Source: Pseudopyrenochaeta lycopersici
Lineage: Eukaryota > Ascomycota > Dothideomycetes > Pleosporales > Pseudopyrenochaetaceae
Reading direction: 5' to 3'
Assembly (NCBI GenBank): GCA_003313425.1
Contig: NHZP01000001.1
Location: 2,476,043 to 2,540,042 of the forward strand
DNA: 64,000 nucleotides
The stretch's first letter is position 1; each line of letters starts with the position of its first letter. The position numbers were made by a program, and so were the translations under genes. This document shows positions 34,734 to 46,589 of the stretch, piece after piece. Below the pieces are notes generated by a model. The model searched no databases and was not told where the DNA came from. It was given only the letters and a program-made list of their open reading frames with translations.

Positions 34734-36252
34734 AGTGTGTTTTGTGGATTTCTACGCGGCACGTTGAAACTCGCAAATGCGAGATATATACCTTAGTCAC
34801 ACATAAACGATTAAGCAGATATCTATGATCCATCATAATACCATTATACCTACTTCGCTTAGTGGAAACACACTATTCCAAGCTAGCAACTTATGTCGTG
34901 GCTCTCTAAGTATGCCCGTACATCGAACAACAAACTTGCCATTTGGTCCGGTTACATAATTGTCATAGGTTACTCTCGCCTCTTAGGGACACCTGATCAA
35001 TTGCATCAATCTCATGTATATGTATTGTTATTTTGAGAACCACAGATCCACGAGCATAAAGGCTTAATATACAGCAGTCCAGTCATTCATGCATGGCGTG
35101 AAAAGAACATAGGTAGGAGTTGCATCTTCGTCATATAGATTCTAGCATAGGTACATCGACTGACAGTGCGCAAACCCACCTGATTAATCCTGGTTTATCA
35201 TGAACTTCTAAGCTGTATGTTAGGTGCTTTAGGCTTTGATTGAACCTTGCTTGCCAACGTATGGACGTTATTAAGGGATGCACTAGTGCCTACATATCAG
35301 TCTTACAGTCACGGAAGTAGTGATAGGGGCCTGTGCAAGGGCAGATACGTCATAACAAAGTAAACAAGGAAGCATAAGAGCAGGTTTATCGGCAACAAAG
35401 TACATTCTAGCCAAATGCGCAAAGCGAAAGGCAGGCCCCGGTCTCAATCGTGGCTTAGAGTGCTCTAGAACCATCAACAAACCAAATCTTTACTTCTTAG
35501 TACGACAACGCCGTATAACGCCGCATACTAAAGCTTTTTATAAAGGTTCTAGAAACATTACTTCTTCTTAAGTCAAAATACAAGACTAAATTATACCTTA
35601 TATAGTATTAGGTACTATTAAGACTCTAGGCACTACATTACTATAGGAGAGTAGATGTATTAGTAGCGTGCTAGGTACCTTAAATAATAATCAATATAAT
35701 TCCTATTATCTAATCATTACTAGGATAGTACGTAACTTAATTAAGCAAGCTAATTTTGCTTAACTAGCGTCTGACTATAGTATATACCTGCGCAGTGTTC
35801 ACAGGCGGGACGTCTTTACCTCTGGAAATTTGCGTCGACAACCGTGTTGTTAGACAAAAGGCCGTAGAAATTTCCGTTTACGTTCATCTTAGGATCTGGC
35901 TTAGACGCCTCTTTAAGTAGGATAAATAAGAAACTATTAGCTACCGCGCATAAGATAAAAGAGAAGTCTAGGAGTAATACTAGGTTTTAATTAGCTTTAT
36001 AATTAGCTATAAGCGCTTTTATTACTTAGGATTAGAAAGTAGTATATTAAACTACTCTTAAGTAAAACCCTACTACTATTCCTTTAGAATTAGCTTCATA
36101 GTATTTATGTTCTCTTTTAGCTTATTAGAGAATATTTTAGGCACCTATCTAAAGAAGAAGTCTAATTACCTCCTATAGAGCGCGTAATAATTAGATAGTT
36201 TAATATTTTACTAAAAATTATTAAAAACAGGAGGTAGAGTATAGTAGTAGGT
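34734..36252. other. Intergenic, turning into RIP-mutated DNA
   Basis: 34734-35480 has normal composition without a supported gene (a 65-codon minus frame at 35283-35480 is featureless). From about 35510 to 36252 the sequence is AT-rich and TA-dense, with stops in all frames, and cannot be assigned to a family. Confidence 0.4.
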
Positions 36253-36300
36253 TATTAAAGATCTAGTTAAGTAGTTATAATATAAAGCAACTAGTGTTAA

Positions 36301-37007
36301 TGTGAAGAATCTTAGAAGCTATCGGTAAGGATAACTAATAAGATTGCAAGGTTAGTTCTCCGGGATAGAGTGAGGGACTAGATAGAAGGGGGGTTTAATA
36401 CTAAGACAGTAAGAGGGTGCTTCTGTAAAGAGTACTAAGGGTTAAGAATAATTAGTATTACTATTACTATACTGTAGAGTATAATTGTTATGGGCGAAGA
36501 GGCCTAACTAACGAGTGTGCATTTGTCCTATACTACAGAAGGAGAAAGATAGAGAAGAGGTTACAGGTATCCTTAGAGGATATATATATATGTTCGTACA
36601 AGTGAAGAGGAACGTGCTCCTCTGGCTGCTAACTTGTACGAGCTGATAAGTAAAGGGGGCAGAGGAGATTAAGGAGTTCTTTCCCCGTGCGATAGTAGCG
36701 AAGCCTCTCCTGCTTAAAGGGCGCAGCCCATTACAATAATATTAAGTTAAACACACTAAGCTATAGGGGCTTATTATAGTAATCTATATACAGGTTGTCC
36801 TATAAGATCCTATAAATCCTACTATAGGTTTTCCTAGGATTCTATAAGATCTGTAGGATATATATAGTATCCTAGAGAATTTTATAGGGGCTGTCACTAA
36901 GCTTTCTAGGATACTAGTCCCTACTAGGCTAGCACATGCGTTATAGCCCTAAGCTATAAGTAAGCCCTTTTTAAGCTGCGCGTCCCCTTATTCCTAGGGT
37001 CGTAACA
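36301..37007 (-). repeat. 3' LTR of reverse gypsy copy, interrupted
   Basis: It runs TGTGAAGAATC to CGTAACA on the plus strand and is 452 bp after removing the nested solo LTR and one duplication copy (255 bp). Compared with its partner at 43265-43716 it has many extra G-to-A and C-to-T changes, for example ATATATATAGTATCC where the partner has ACATGTGGTGTCC. Confidence 0.9.
36486..36735. mobile_element. Solo LTR (250 bp) inside a gypsy LTR
   Basis: TGTTATGGGC ... GCCCATTACA, imperfect inverted ends, flanked by a perfect 5 bp target duplication ATAAT (36481-36485 and 36736-36740). The partner LTR at 43440-43460 shows the empty site. Its base composition is normal, with many intact CpA/TpG sites, so it postdates or escaped RIP of its host. 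It contains an inverted pair GTTCGTACAAG / CTTGTACGAGC. The parent element is not in the window. Confidence 0.9.
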
Positions 37008-39832
37008 CTATCTCCCTCCCTACTGTTTATGTCCCTATAAACTAACTAATAAGTTCTAAGAGTACTCTATAACGTTATAACCTTAGAGACTAAATAAATT
37101 GCGTTGGCTGGTTAGCTATAGTTGCCTGCGGTTATTACGTAAACCAGGGCTAGGAGTGCTAGATATTATTATTAAAAAAAGAGTGTAGTAATTGCTATCG
37201 TAATAGCAATAAGCTTTATAAACTAGTTAACATCCCGTTACTAAACTATTCTAAGCTAGATAAGGAGATATATTATCTAGAAGCTTAAGAGGTAGAGGCT
37301 AAGGCAGCGGAGGAGAAGGCGCTGAGCGCGTTGCTAGCCGCTCGTTCTAAACGTAGTTGTTTGCGTAAACAAAAGGAGTTTCTTTAGAAACGTAAGCAAA
37401 GTCTAGTAGACGTTTTAGGTTAGTACGTAGAAGAGATTAAGGTCCTTAAGGCGGCGGAAGCGTTAGGGTAGGAGATTATTAATCTTAAGGAAGGTCTTAT
37501 GCTGGGCACTCTAGCTCTAGACTAGAGCGTGTTTATAATAACATAACTAGAGGATGGTGATCTGCTTCCTAAGGTAGCTAACTTTAGGAGTAGTAGTAGT
37601 GCTACTATCCCTTCTACCTAGGTTTGTTGTTTCTTTTTCTTTCTTTCCTCCCTTTCCTAATATTCTCTAATTTTTTCTTGACAGTTCCTTAGGTTTTCTA
37701 GTAGTTCCTACGTGCTTTCTACACTTAGGTACCCTTTCTATTTAACTAGGTAGCTAAAGCTTAGTTCTAGATCGTTAGTTCTCCTATTTTGTTAGTAACC
37801 TTAGATTTTCTTAACTTTAAACTCGTTTTCTTCTTCTAGTTTATATTAGAATGTTTTCTGTAATAGTATTATAGAGTTAGCTAGTTCTAATTTAGAGATA
37901 TAGAAGCGTAGGTAGATTTTTACATCTAGTAGTAGTTTAAGTGTATAGTTTACTAGCCTATTTTATTCTTTAACTAAAAATAGTCTAACTTTAACGTAAT
38001 TAAGTCCCTTGCTTAGTTGCTTATTGCGTAGATTTTTCGTAAGTAAATATACTTTATCCCCCTTTTTTAGCTAAGGTGCTATTTTTCTTTTCTTATTTTA
38101 GTAAGAGATACTAGTACGTTGTGCTTTCTTAAGGTTTTCTTAGAGTTATTCGTGTATTTTCTTTATTTCTTTAGCTATTTTTATAGCTACTTTAGCTTTT
38201 CTGCTAAGATATAACTTTATAAAGAGATTAGGGTGTCTCCTATAGTTAGTAAAGAACAGTGTCTTTCTAGTTAATTCTAATAATTTATTATTATAGGCTA
38301 GTTATGCTATTAGTAACAGTAAAACCTAATTATTTTATTATTAATTACTGTAAATCCTTAGGTAGGTTTTTATTATTCTGTTTATTCTTTCTGTCTATCT
38401 GTCTGTTTATAGGTAATAGGCTGTTAATAATTTTCTTTTTGTCTCTATCGCGGCTATTAATGTAGACTAGAAGTTAGATATAAAGAGCTTATCTCTATTA
38501 CTAATAATAGACTTAGGTATACTATAGTATCGTATTAATCTGTCTAGAACAATAAACGCTAGTTGTTCTGTGTTATAGTTATTTCTAAACAGTATTATCT
38601 CTACTACTTTTATAAACCTACAGACTATATTAAAGATAGTGTTATACTTAATTCCTGTTACAGGATCTTTAGACAGTAGTAGCCCTATTATAAAGTCTAT
38701 AGAAATATCTACCTAAGGTTCGTTAGGTAGCTCTATAGCTTGTATTTCTCTGTAAGGTGCGTAAGTACTATGTTTATTCTTATAATAGTCTGTGCATTTT
38801 TTAATAAACTATTTAACTTTAGTCTTTATATTCTTAAAGCTATAGTATTACTGTATAAGTTCTATTGTTCTCTTAATTCTAGGGTAACTATATACTAGGT
38901 TATTATAGTATTATTAGATAATTACTTCTTACAATTCCTTAGGTACTTTAGACGTAATTATTATAGTATTATTTAATAACTTATTAGGTCCTAAGGTTCT
39001 ATCCTAGTTTACTTAAAGGATAGCATTGTTAACTATTACTTTTATCCCTGCGATGTCTAATCTTTAGCTGAGAGTATTAGCTCTGCTGTTATCCTTTCCT
39101 AGTGTATACACGATCTTAAACTTATATTATCCTAACATTTTAGCCTATCTAACCTATCTTTAGTTTAAATCTTTAGTAGTAGTAAAATTAACTAGGTTCT
39201 TATAATCTATAAATATCTTAAGATCTAAGCAGCTCTCTGCGTAGATTCGCTAGTAGTTAAGGGCGTTAACGATTACTATAAGCTCTTTATTATGCACGTT
39301 GTAGCGTTCCTTAGGGTCTGTAAATCTTCTTAAGTAGTAAGTAATTAGGTACTATTTCCTATTACGTTCTTATTATACTGTTATACCTAGTATAAGGTCT
39401 AAGGCATCTATTTTAAACTATAAAAGTTCTCCTATTTAGAATGCAACTAGCACTAGTAGTATAATATAGGCTTCCTTAAGTATCTAGAATACTTTTCTTT
39501 ATTTATTTCCTTATTCTTATTTTATCTTTTTCCTTATAAGTTTAGTAAGTAGGATAGATTTCTTAGAGAAGTCCTTAATAAACTATTAGTTAAAGTTAAT
39601 AAATCCTATAAATAACTGTATATCTTTAACTATTTTAGGTTTAAGCTATTCTTTTACTACCCTTATTTTTTCTTTACTTATCTTTACTCTGTGTGCACCT
39701 ACTATGTATCTTAGGAACTTAACTTCTTCTTTATAGAATTTACATTTCTTAGGTTTAAGTAGTAACCTAAATCTTCCTAAGTAGGTAAGAACTATTTTAA
39801 CGTGCTTAATATGTTCCTGTAGATTATTAGAG

Positions 39833-39916
39833 TATATAAGGATATTATTAAGGTATATAAGGATATTATTAAGGTATATAAGGATATTATTAAGGTATAT
39901 AAGGATATTATTAAGG
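39833..39916 (-). repeat. Four tandem 21 bp units over the reverse transcriptase active site
   Basis: TATATAAGGATATTATTAAGG is repeated exactly four times, followed by a partial fifth unit that continues into the normal sequence. On the coding (minus) strand each 21 bp unit reads Y-L-N-N-I-L-I, the RIP-altered form of the YLDDILI catalytic motif. The forward copy has one unit. Since 21 is a multiple of three, the frame is kept. Confidence 0.92.
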
Positions 39917-42900
39917 TATATAATAATAAATATATCTAGGTGTTCTCTTAATATATTATTAATAAGTGCCTAGCATATAGCTAGTGCGTTAGTAAGACTA
40001 AAGAGTATTACTATATATTTATAGTAGCTGTAGCGTGTTTTAAACGCAGTCTTCTATTCTTCGCCTTCCTTTATATAAATAAGGTTATACGCTCTTCTTA
40101 AGTCTAATACTATAAAGACTTTTATAAAGGCTAGTTAATCCTATAGTTCTGCTATATTTAGTAGAGAGTATTAATTCTTTATTATAATGTTATTAAGTTT
40201 CTAGTAGTTAACGCATAATCTTAACTTATTATTTTTCTTTAGTATAAATAGTATAGAGTATCCTACTAGTAATTATAATTCTCTAATAAATCCTTTTTTT
40301 AAGTTTGTCTTAATATATTCGCGTAGGGTTTTAAGTTCTTTTTCTAATAAGCTATAGATTAGGCTAAAAGTTAGTTACTTTCCTTCTTATAAGATAATCT
40401 TATAATCCTAGGGTTAATATTTAGGTAATGCTTTTATAGTTATCTCTTCCTAAAAAAGTAACATATATTCTTTATACTTATTAGGGATTACTAGAGTTGC
40501 GCTTTGCTCCTTAACTCTAGTTTGTTAGTCTAAGGGCCTCTTATTAGTACCTACTAAGTTAGACTCTTATATTCTAAGGTTGTCCTTATTTAAAGTAAGG
40601 ATCCTAATTATTATCTTCTTATCTACCTAAGCACTTAGCCGCAGCGTAGGCTTACTTATAGTTGCGTTCGTTCTACAGCATTTAAATAAGAACTTCTTCT
40701 TTTTCTAATTTATGTCTAGACTATGTTCTCTTAACTATAAGAGTCCTAGTATTATATTATATTATAATAGTCTAAAGACGTCTAAGTTAATTATTTCCCT
40801 ATAGTTCTAGATAATAAGTTGCACGCTCTATACTTTATGTATAATTACAGACTCTAATAGCATTAGTTATCTATTAGCTACTATTAATAGATATAGTACT
40901 AATTTTAATAATAGGATAAGGCTAGCTTATTCTATCGCTCGCGCAGAAATATAGCTCTGTTGTACTCTAGAATCTACTAGTGCCTTTATCTAGCTTCTAT
41001 TAAGCTTAATATTTAGCTTAAGGAGTCCTTATGCGCCTGTCGCACACAGAGTTTATAATTCTTGCCTATTAGTAGGCGCGATTCTAAAAAAGGCTCCTCT
41101 TAATACTTATTTAGTGTCTTAATATCTTTATGCTTAAGGTAGTTAGAGTTAAGGCACGTTTACTATTATTACTAATTATATTCTCTATTAAAGACTAGCT
41201 GCATCGCTATAGTAGCTGTAGAGTTATTATTTCCTAGGAAGTAGAGGATAGTCTTCTTATCTTATAGGTAGTTATTATATTTAACTTTAGGACAGTTATA
41301 CTATTAGTATTTGCATTAGTAAAATAAGTAAGGGAAGTATCTCTATTCTGTTTTACTTAAGTAATAGATTGTGTATAGGTTAGTAGTATAAAAAGACTAG
41401 TAGACAACACTATGTTGCTTATTGCGTAGATCTATTAAGTAGTCTAGTACTAGTTTCTATAGTCCTTTACGCATAGTATGTAGGGTTTAAGCTGCTTCTG
41501 CGCGCTCGTAATAGTCTCTAGCTTCTTCCTCTGTAAGAAGCTAGTTAGAGTTAACGTTCTCTTTATTATCCTCCTAATACATTTATTATTTAAGCTAAGT
41601 ATAAATGTCTTATTTCTTACTATCTGTAAGCACAATCTCGCTATAGGAATTAACTTAAAGATACTCTTATTATACTAGGTTCTTAGTACTTAGTATATAG
41701 AAAGCATCTTCCTATGTTAGTAGTAGTAGTATTTAGCGTTATAGTACGTATTTAAGGGTCTTAACTACTAGGGGTTCTAGTACCTATATTTATCTAGCTT
41801 ATTAAAGTTTCTATAGTACGTCCTTAACGCTTATAGGTTACTATACTTCCTTAGCTTTTTCTACCTATTCTTATGTTACTTTTATATAATATTTAGGGTA
41901 ATTATAATATTCCTATAATATATCTTATATTACTTATTTAGCTAAGATAATTATACTTATTCCTTATGCTATAGCTGCTTCTTATTTTTCTAAGGTAAGC
42001 GTATTAATATATTATACTTTATATATATGTTATGCGCGTAATTAGCGGTTAAGTTCTACAATATCTTTTTCCACCTCTATAGGTATTAATAGCCTTAGGG
42101 TTCCTAGTTAATATTAGTTTTAGAAGCTCTCTTTTTTTTATTCTTTTATTAGGAGTACTATAGTATTACTAAGATCCTCTTCTATATCTTTATAGACTAG
42201 GGACAGGGAGCTGTTACTCTCTTCCTTATCTTTACTATACTAGGTTCTAGGGATCCTTCTCTTAGTAGGTTTCTAGTAAGGTAGTAGTAATATCTCTATA
42301 TCTTAAGCCCTTTCTTCTTAGGTAGCGACAACTTCCTATATCTTATTATCGCTATTTTCTTCTTTTACGGCTAACATGTTAATCTAGGGGGTTACCTTAT
42401 TCTTTTATTTATAGTCCTTAGCTATATAGCCTTTCTTATTATAGTTAAAGTAAGTTATTTCTTTTTTCTTCCTGCCCTTACCTAACTTTTCCTTGTTAAG
42501 GTTATTTAGATATATTGCCTTAGGGCCCCTAGATATGTACTATCTAGGTACTCCTTGTAGCTAATACTAGTATTATAGGTAATTATTATTTAGCTTATTA
42601 CAATAATCCTTCTAAGGTTTCTTATCTTCTTTTATTTGTCCTAGTAGTCTTCCTCTAAGTCGCACACAGAGCTTATAAAGCTCTATATCTAATTAGATAG
42701 TTTTATTAATTAGGTTATCTAGCGTGTTAATGCCTATACTAGAGCGTATTAGTTTAGTCTAGATGTCTGCTTTTAGGCCTTATTTATATATAGTTTTTAG
42801 GGTGTTATTGTTCTAGTTAGTTTGTCTAGTATACCTTAAAAACTTATTAGCGTAATTAGCTGCAGATTAGGTTTATCGCATGTTCTAGATTTTACGTTCT

Positions 42901-43264
42901 ACGATAGTAGTTTTATTTAGTAGTCTAAACGCTTATTGCATGCGTGTCTTAAATTCTCTTATATCCTTAAATATCTTAATTAGCTCCTTAGGTTTAGTTC
43001 CTTCCGCTAGGTACTTAACTAAGTAAGGCTTTACCTACTTAGCAGCTTCGCCCCTTATGTAGCTTATTATAAGTACTGCTTAGTTATCGTCGTCTATAGT
43101 AGTTATATTAAACTTAAAGAATAGGTTAAACTAGAGTAGCTATTCTTTAAGCTTAAACTAATCTCTATAGAAGAGGTCTAGTTTAGCAATAGCGTTACCT
43201 AGTCTAGTAGTATAGTAGGCCGCGTTTTCTATATAAGTGTTACTTATCTTAAGGGTGTTTAAAG

Positions 43265-43716
43265 TGTAAAGAATCTTAGAAGCTATTAGTAAGGATAACT
43301 AATAAGATTGTAAGGTTAGTTCTCTAGGATAGAGTAAGGGACTAGATAGAAGGGGGGTTTAATACTAAGACAGTAAGAGGGTGCTTCTGTAAAGAGTACT
43401 AAGGGTTAAGAATAATTAGTATTACTATTACTATACTGTAGAGTATAATATTAAGTTAAACACACTAAGCTATAGGGGCTTATTATAGTAATCTATATAC
43501 AGGTTGTCCTATAGGATCCTATAAATCCTACCATAGGTTTTCCTAGGATTCTATAGGATCTGTGGGATACATGTGGTGTCCTAGAGAATCCTATAGGGGC
43601 CGTCGCCAAGCTTTCTGGGACACTAGTCCCCACTGGGCTAGCACATGCGTCATAGCCCTGAGCCACGAGTGAGCCCTTTTTAAGCTGCGCGTCCCCTCAT
43701 TCCTAGGGTCGTAACA
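43265..43716 (-). repeat. 5' LTR of reverse gypsy copy
   Basis: 452 bp. The outer ~160 bp (43560-43716) keep GC-rich sequence, while the inner part is as AT-rich as the interior. Bordered on the right by the target duplication GTTAA. Confidence 0.9.
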
Positions 43717-43825
43717 GTTAACTAGTTTAGTTCTTATGAGTATCTATAGAAAAGCAGGGTTAAGGATCAAATATAAAAAGTAACTCTAAGTTATATACTT
43801 AATAACTTAGGTTAATTATAATATA

Positions 43826-45673
43826 ACGTATTCTATCATCAAGTGCGCCACACCATCGAGTGAGCCAAAATCTCTTGGCACCCAACATGACTACTACTAC
43901 GCGTAATGTCTTAACCAACTCAGTTAAATCAATCTCAAAACAAAGGCAGGGTAGAGCTTGCTCTCTAGGCTATAAATCAAGGCCAATTTAAAAGTGTCCG
44001 ACGTGCTGCTGAGGCGTTTAACGTTACCCGATTAACCCTGCAGCGAAGATACAATAGAACCCCCGCTCGAGCTAATTGCCAGCCTAATCGCTAGAAGCTC
44101 ACGCGCACTAAAGACCAGACAATCGTCCGATATATCCTTAACCTCGATTCGCAAAGATTTGCGCCCCAGCTGTGTGAGGTGGCAGATATAGCGGATAAAC
44201 TGCTGGCTGTACGCAGTAGAGAGCTAGTAGGCAAGCAATAGGTTAAGAGATTTATAACGCCTTCAGATAAGCTTAAAATAGCTTTCAACTAAGTAAAGGA
44301 CTATTAGAGGATACTCCAGGAAGATCTAGAGAAAATTAGCGCGTAGTTTAAGCTAGTTAAGGACACTAAAGCTAAGTACAGCGTTCACGACGACGACATG
44401 CACAACTTTAATAAAACTAGCTTCCAGATAGGCATTATTAGCTCTATAAAAGTTGTTACAAGCTTAGAGAGACGCGCTCAACCTAAGCTCGTTCAGCTAG
44501 GCGATCGCGAGTGGGTTACAGTTATCTAGAGCATCTGCGCTGCTAGGTACGCGACCCCGCTATTCATCGTCTATAAAGGACGCGTCTATATCTCTACATA
44601 GTACGAGGAGGCAGATATACTGTATAATTAGAAGCTCTTAGTCTCTAAGAACAGCTAGATAAACAACGCACTTAGTCTTAAGCAGTTAAAGCACTTTAAC
44701 GCGCATATAAAGGCGCGTTAAGTTAGGGGTATAGGCTGCTTATCTTAGATAGCTATAAGAGCTATCTTAACTAGGATTTTAAAGACTACTGCCTTAAGCA
44801 CAAGATTCTTACTATCTGTATGTTACCTTACTTATTGCACATCCTCTCGCTACTTAACGTAGTCTACTTCTTACTGTTAAAGCGTAAGTACTCCTAGCGC
44901 GTTTAAGACTTAGCACGCCAGCGCGTCTTCTATATTAATAAAGAAGGCTTTCTCCCCGCCTTTAAAGACGCGTTTTTTAACGTATTTATAGAGGAGAACT
45001 ATTAAAAGGCCTTTAAGGCGTTAAGACTAGTCCCTATAAACGAGCAGGTAGTATTAGATTACTTTAAAGTATAGCTGCGTACTCTACTAGAACCTCTCCT
45101 CCTAGAGATACTATAGTAGTTAAAAACTTTAAGTAATACTTAAGAGTTTAGATCTTAATCTAAGCTTATACGCAAGTCCTTTACTTAGTTACCTATTACA
45201 GCGCAGGTAGGCTTCTCTTAGCTTATAAAAGGCGCTAAACTTATACTACACTAAAACGCTCTACTTATTACCTGTAATTATAAGCTTAAAGAGTAATTAG
45301 TAGTAATAACTAAGTAGAAATCGCGTAAAAGGAAGTAGATTTAGCAAAGTAGTATATTAGAGTATAGTATAGCGTTAGCGCAAGTAGCTGCTAAAGCGTC
45401 TGCAGCGTCTTAGCAATCTAAGAAGGCTTGTGGTAGTAGTAATTAAGAAACAGCTTAACCAGCTCTACGGCGCTGTAGAAATTGTAGCAGGACTAGGCAT
45501 AACGCTTGAACGTGTAAAAAGGATATAGAAGGATCTTCTAAATCTAATGTAAGCACAACGTACGCAAGCTCTTTGTTTGATAGTGATAAAATAGATAATT
45601 CGTAACATAAGTTGGTGGTGCTAAGAGATTTTGGCTCACTTGATGGTGTAGCGCACTCGATGATAGAATACGT
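43826..45673 (+). mobile_element. Pogo/Fot1-type DNA transposon (RIP-damaged), 1848 bp
   Basis: Terminal inverted repeats of about 60 bp begin ACGTATTCTATCATC at 43826 and end at 45673, flanked by TA (43824-43825, 45674-45675). The plus strand encodes a decayed DDE_1 transposase of the kind fused to a CENP-B-like helix-turn-helix: LDSQRFAPQLCEVADIADKL near 44140-44200, KLVQLGDREWVTVI near 44490-44530, and an LKHFNAHIKAR segment near 44690-44720. The first catalytic Asp is lost: the family FDETGF motif reads FNKTSF (about 44407-44424), three G-to-A changes. The four TIR mismatches are all transitions of the RIP type. Its length is close to that of Fot1-like fungal elements. Confidence 0.9.
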
Positions 45674-45721
45674 TACTATAAAGCTTTATTATAAAGATGT
45701 ATACATATAACTATCTTATAG

Positions 45722-46099
45722 TGTGCTGTTGCACAGGGTACCTGGGCAATCAGGTGATGATGGGTTTCCTTTGTCAGCGAAATTTGAAGATAAGACTTGG
45801 AGATGCGAGAGATCTCAACGTCATGCACCAAACGTGATGCACCATGCACCACACACCACGAGAATTCACTTCAAAACTGAGATTTTGCAAAGTAGCTAGT
45901 GCATTAGCTACGTCAATTCATGAGATTTCAGACTATTTTGTTTATTACTTTTAATTAGGCTCCATACTTACCTTCGTTTCTAGCAGACTGCACAGGCAGG
46001 GCTGCTCCTGTTATTCACGCACGCTTGGATTCCAACGTTACCTCTCATTCACAACACCAGAACTGCGGGATTGTGCCGAACCACCTTGTTAACTCCACA
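45722..46099 (+). mobile_element. Short TG...CA repeat, copy 2 (378 bp)
   Basis: TGTGCTGTTGCACAGGG to TTGTTAACTCCACA, with ATAG duplicated at 45718-45721 and 46100-46103; the empty site is visible in the family-2 LTRs. It is the same family as 29335-29687 and little mutated. Terminal TGTGCTGTTGCACA can fold as a hairpin. Confidence 0.85.
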
Positions 46100-46157
46100 A
46101 TAGGTTTCCTATAAGGCCTCCTTTAAGTTTTCTAAGTTTATCTCTATCTTATAGAAC

Positions 46158-46384
46158 TGTGAGGCAGTTAACACGCACAGTTAGGACGGTCTGGTTGAGA
46201 GTAACTCTATTTTAAAGAAGTAGACAAAATAGCAGATACCTCTTACCTTCGGGAGAGAGGTGCTGCCTAAATACATGAGCTAGATCAGGCTAGTCCCGAT
46301 CTAGCTATCCAGCTAGGTAAAAGGTAAAAGGTAACAGTTACCTTTCACCTACGTCTAGTAACTTGGAAGGATTGAACCCTAACA
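46158..46384 (+). mobile_element. Solo LTR (227 bp), unrelated to the others
   Basis: TGTGAGGCAG ... GAACCCTAACA, flanked by a perfect 5 bp duplication AGAAC (46153-46157 and 46385-46389), in a family-2 LTR. Base composition is normal and unmutated. It contains the inverted pair AAAGGTAAC / GTTACCTTT. The full-length parent is not in the window. Confidence 0.85.
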
Positions 46385-46589
46385 AGAACTAAGTCTAACT
46401 TAGTATAGGTTTCTTAGGATTATATAACGCTAGCGTTATTAATTAGCTTAGAGGTCTAGCTTATATGTAGGTTATTTATACCTTTTCTCTTCTATCCTTA
46501 TAAACTACTACCCTTCTACCTATGTTTATAATACTATCTTCTTTTTTTAGTTCTTATATTCTTATAAACTAACTTGTAGCTTCTTATAA

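Larger units (their letters stand above)
36301..43716 (-). mobile_element. Ty3/gypsy chromovirus, family 1, reverse copy with intact ends
   Basis: The complete element is flanked by a perfect 5 bp target duplication GTTAA (36296-36300 and 43717-43721). Both LTRs are 452 bp once a nested solo LTR is removed. The interior (about 6.26 kb) has the same gene order as the forward copy at 24732-32127, read on the minus strand: gag about 42950-42300 with the zinc knuckle near 42420, protease near 40980, RT about 40260-39600, RNase H about 39450-39060, integrase about 38960-38150 and the chromodomain near 37690-37770. All frames are interrupted by RIP-type stops, so it is dead. The RT active-site region carries a tandem expansion at 39833-39916. 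Confidence 0.92.
36253..46533 (-). repeat. LTR of gypsy family 2, broken into five pieces by nested insertions
   Basis: The pieces 36253-36300, 43722-43825, 45676-45721, 46104-46157 and 46390-46533 add up to 396 bp. In order they match the 400 bp family-2 LTRs at 54974-55373 and 61115-61514. The breaks are explained exactly by a gypsy-1 element, a pogo-type element, a short TG...CA repeat and a solo LTR, each with its own target duplication. About 56 bp of the family-2 internal region follow (46534-46589) before the next repeat starts. Confidence 0.85.

Noticed and set aside
41450..41635. Minus-strand frame of 61 codons
   Set aside because: A chance open stretch in the pol/gag region of the reverse gypsy copy.
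44091..44288. Minus-strand frame of 65 codons
   Set aside because: It is antisense to the decayed pogo-type transposase, which reads on the plus strand.
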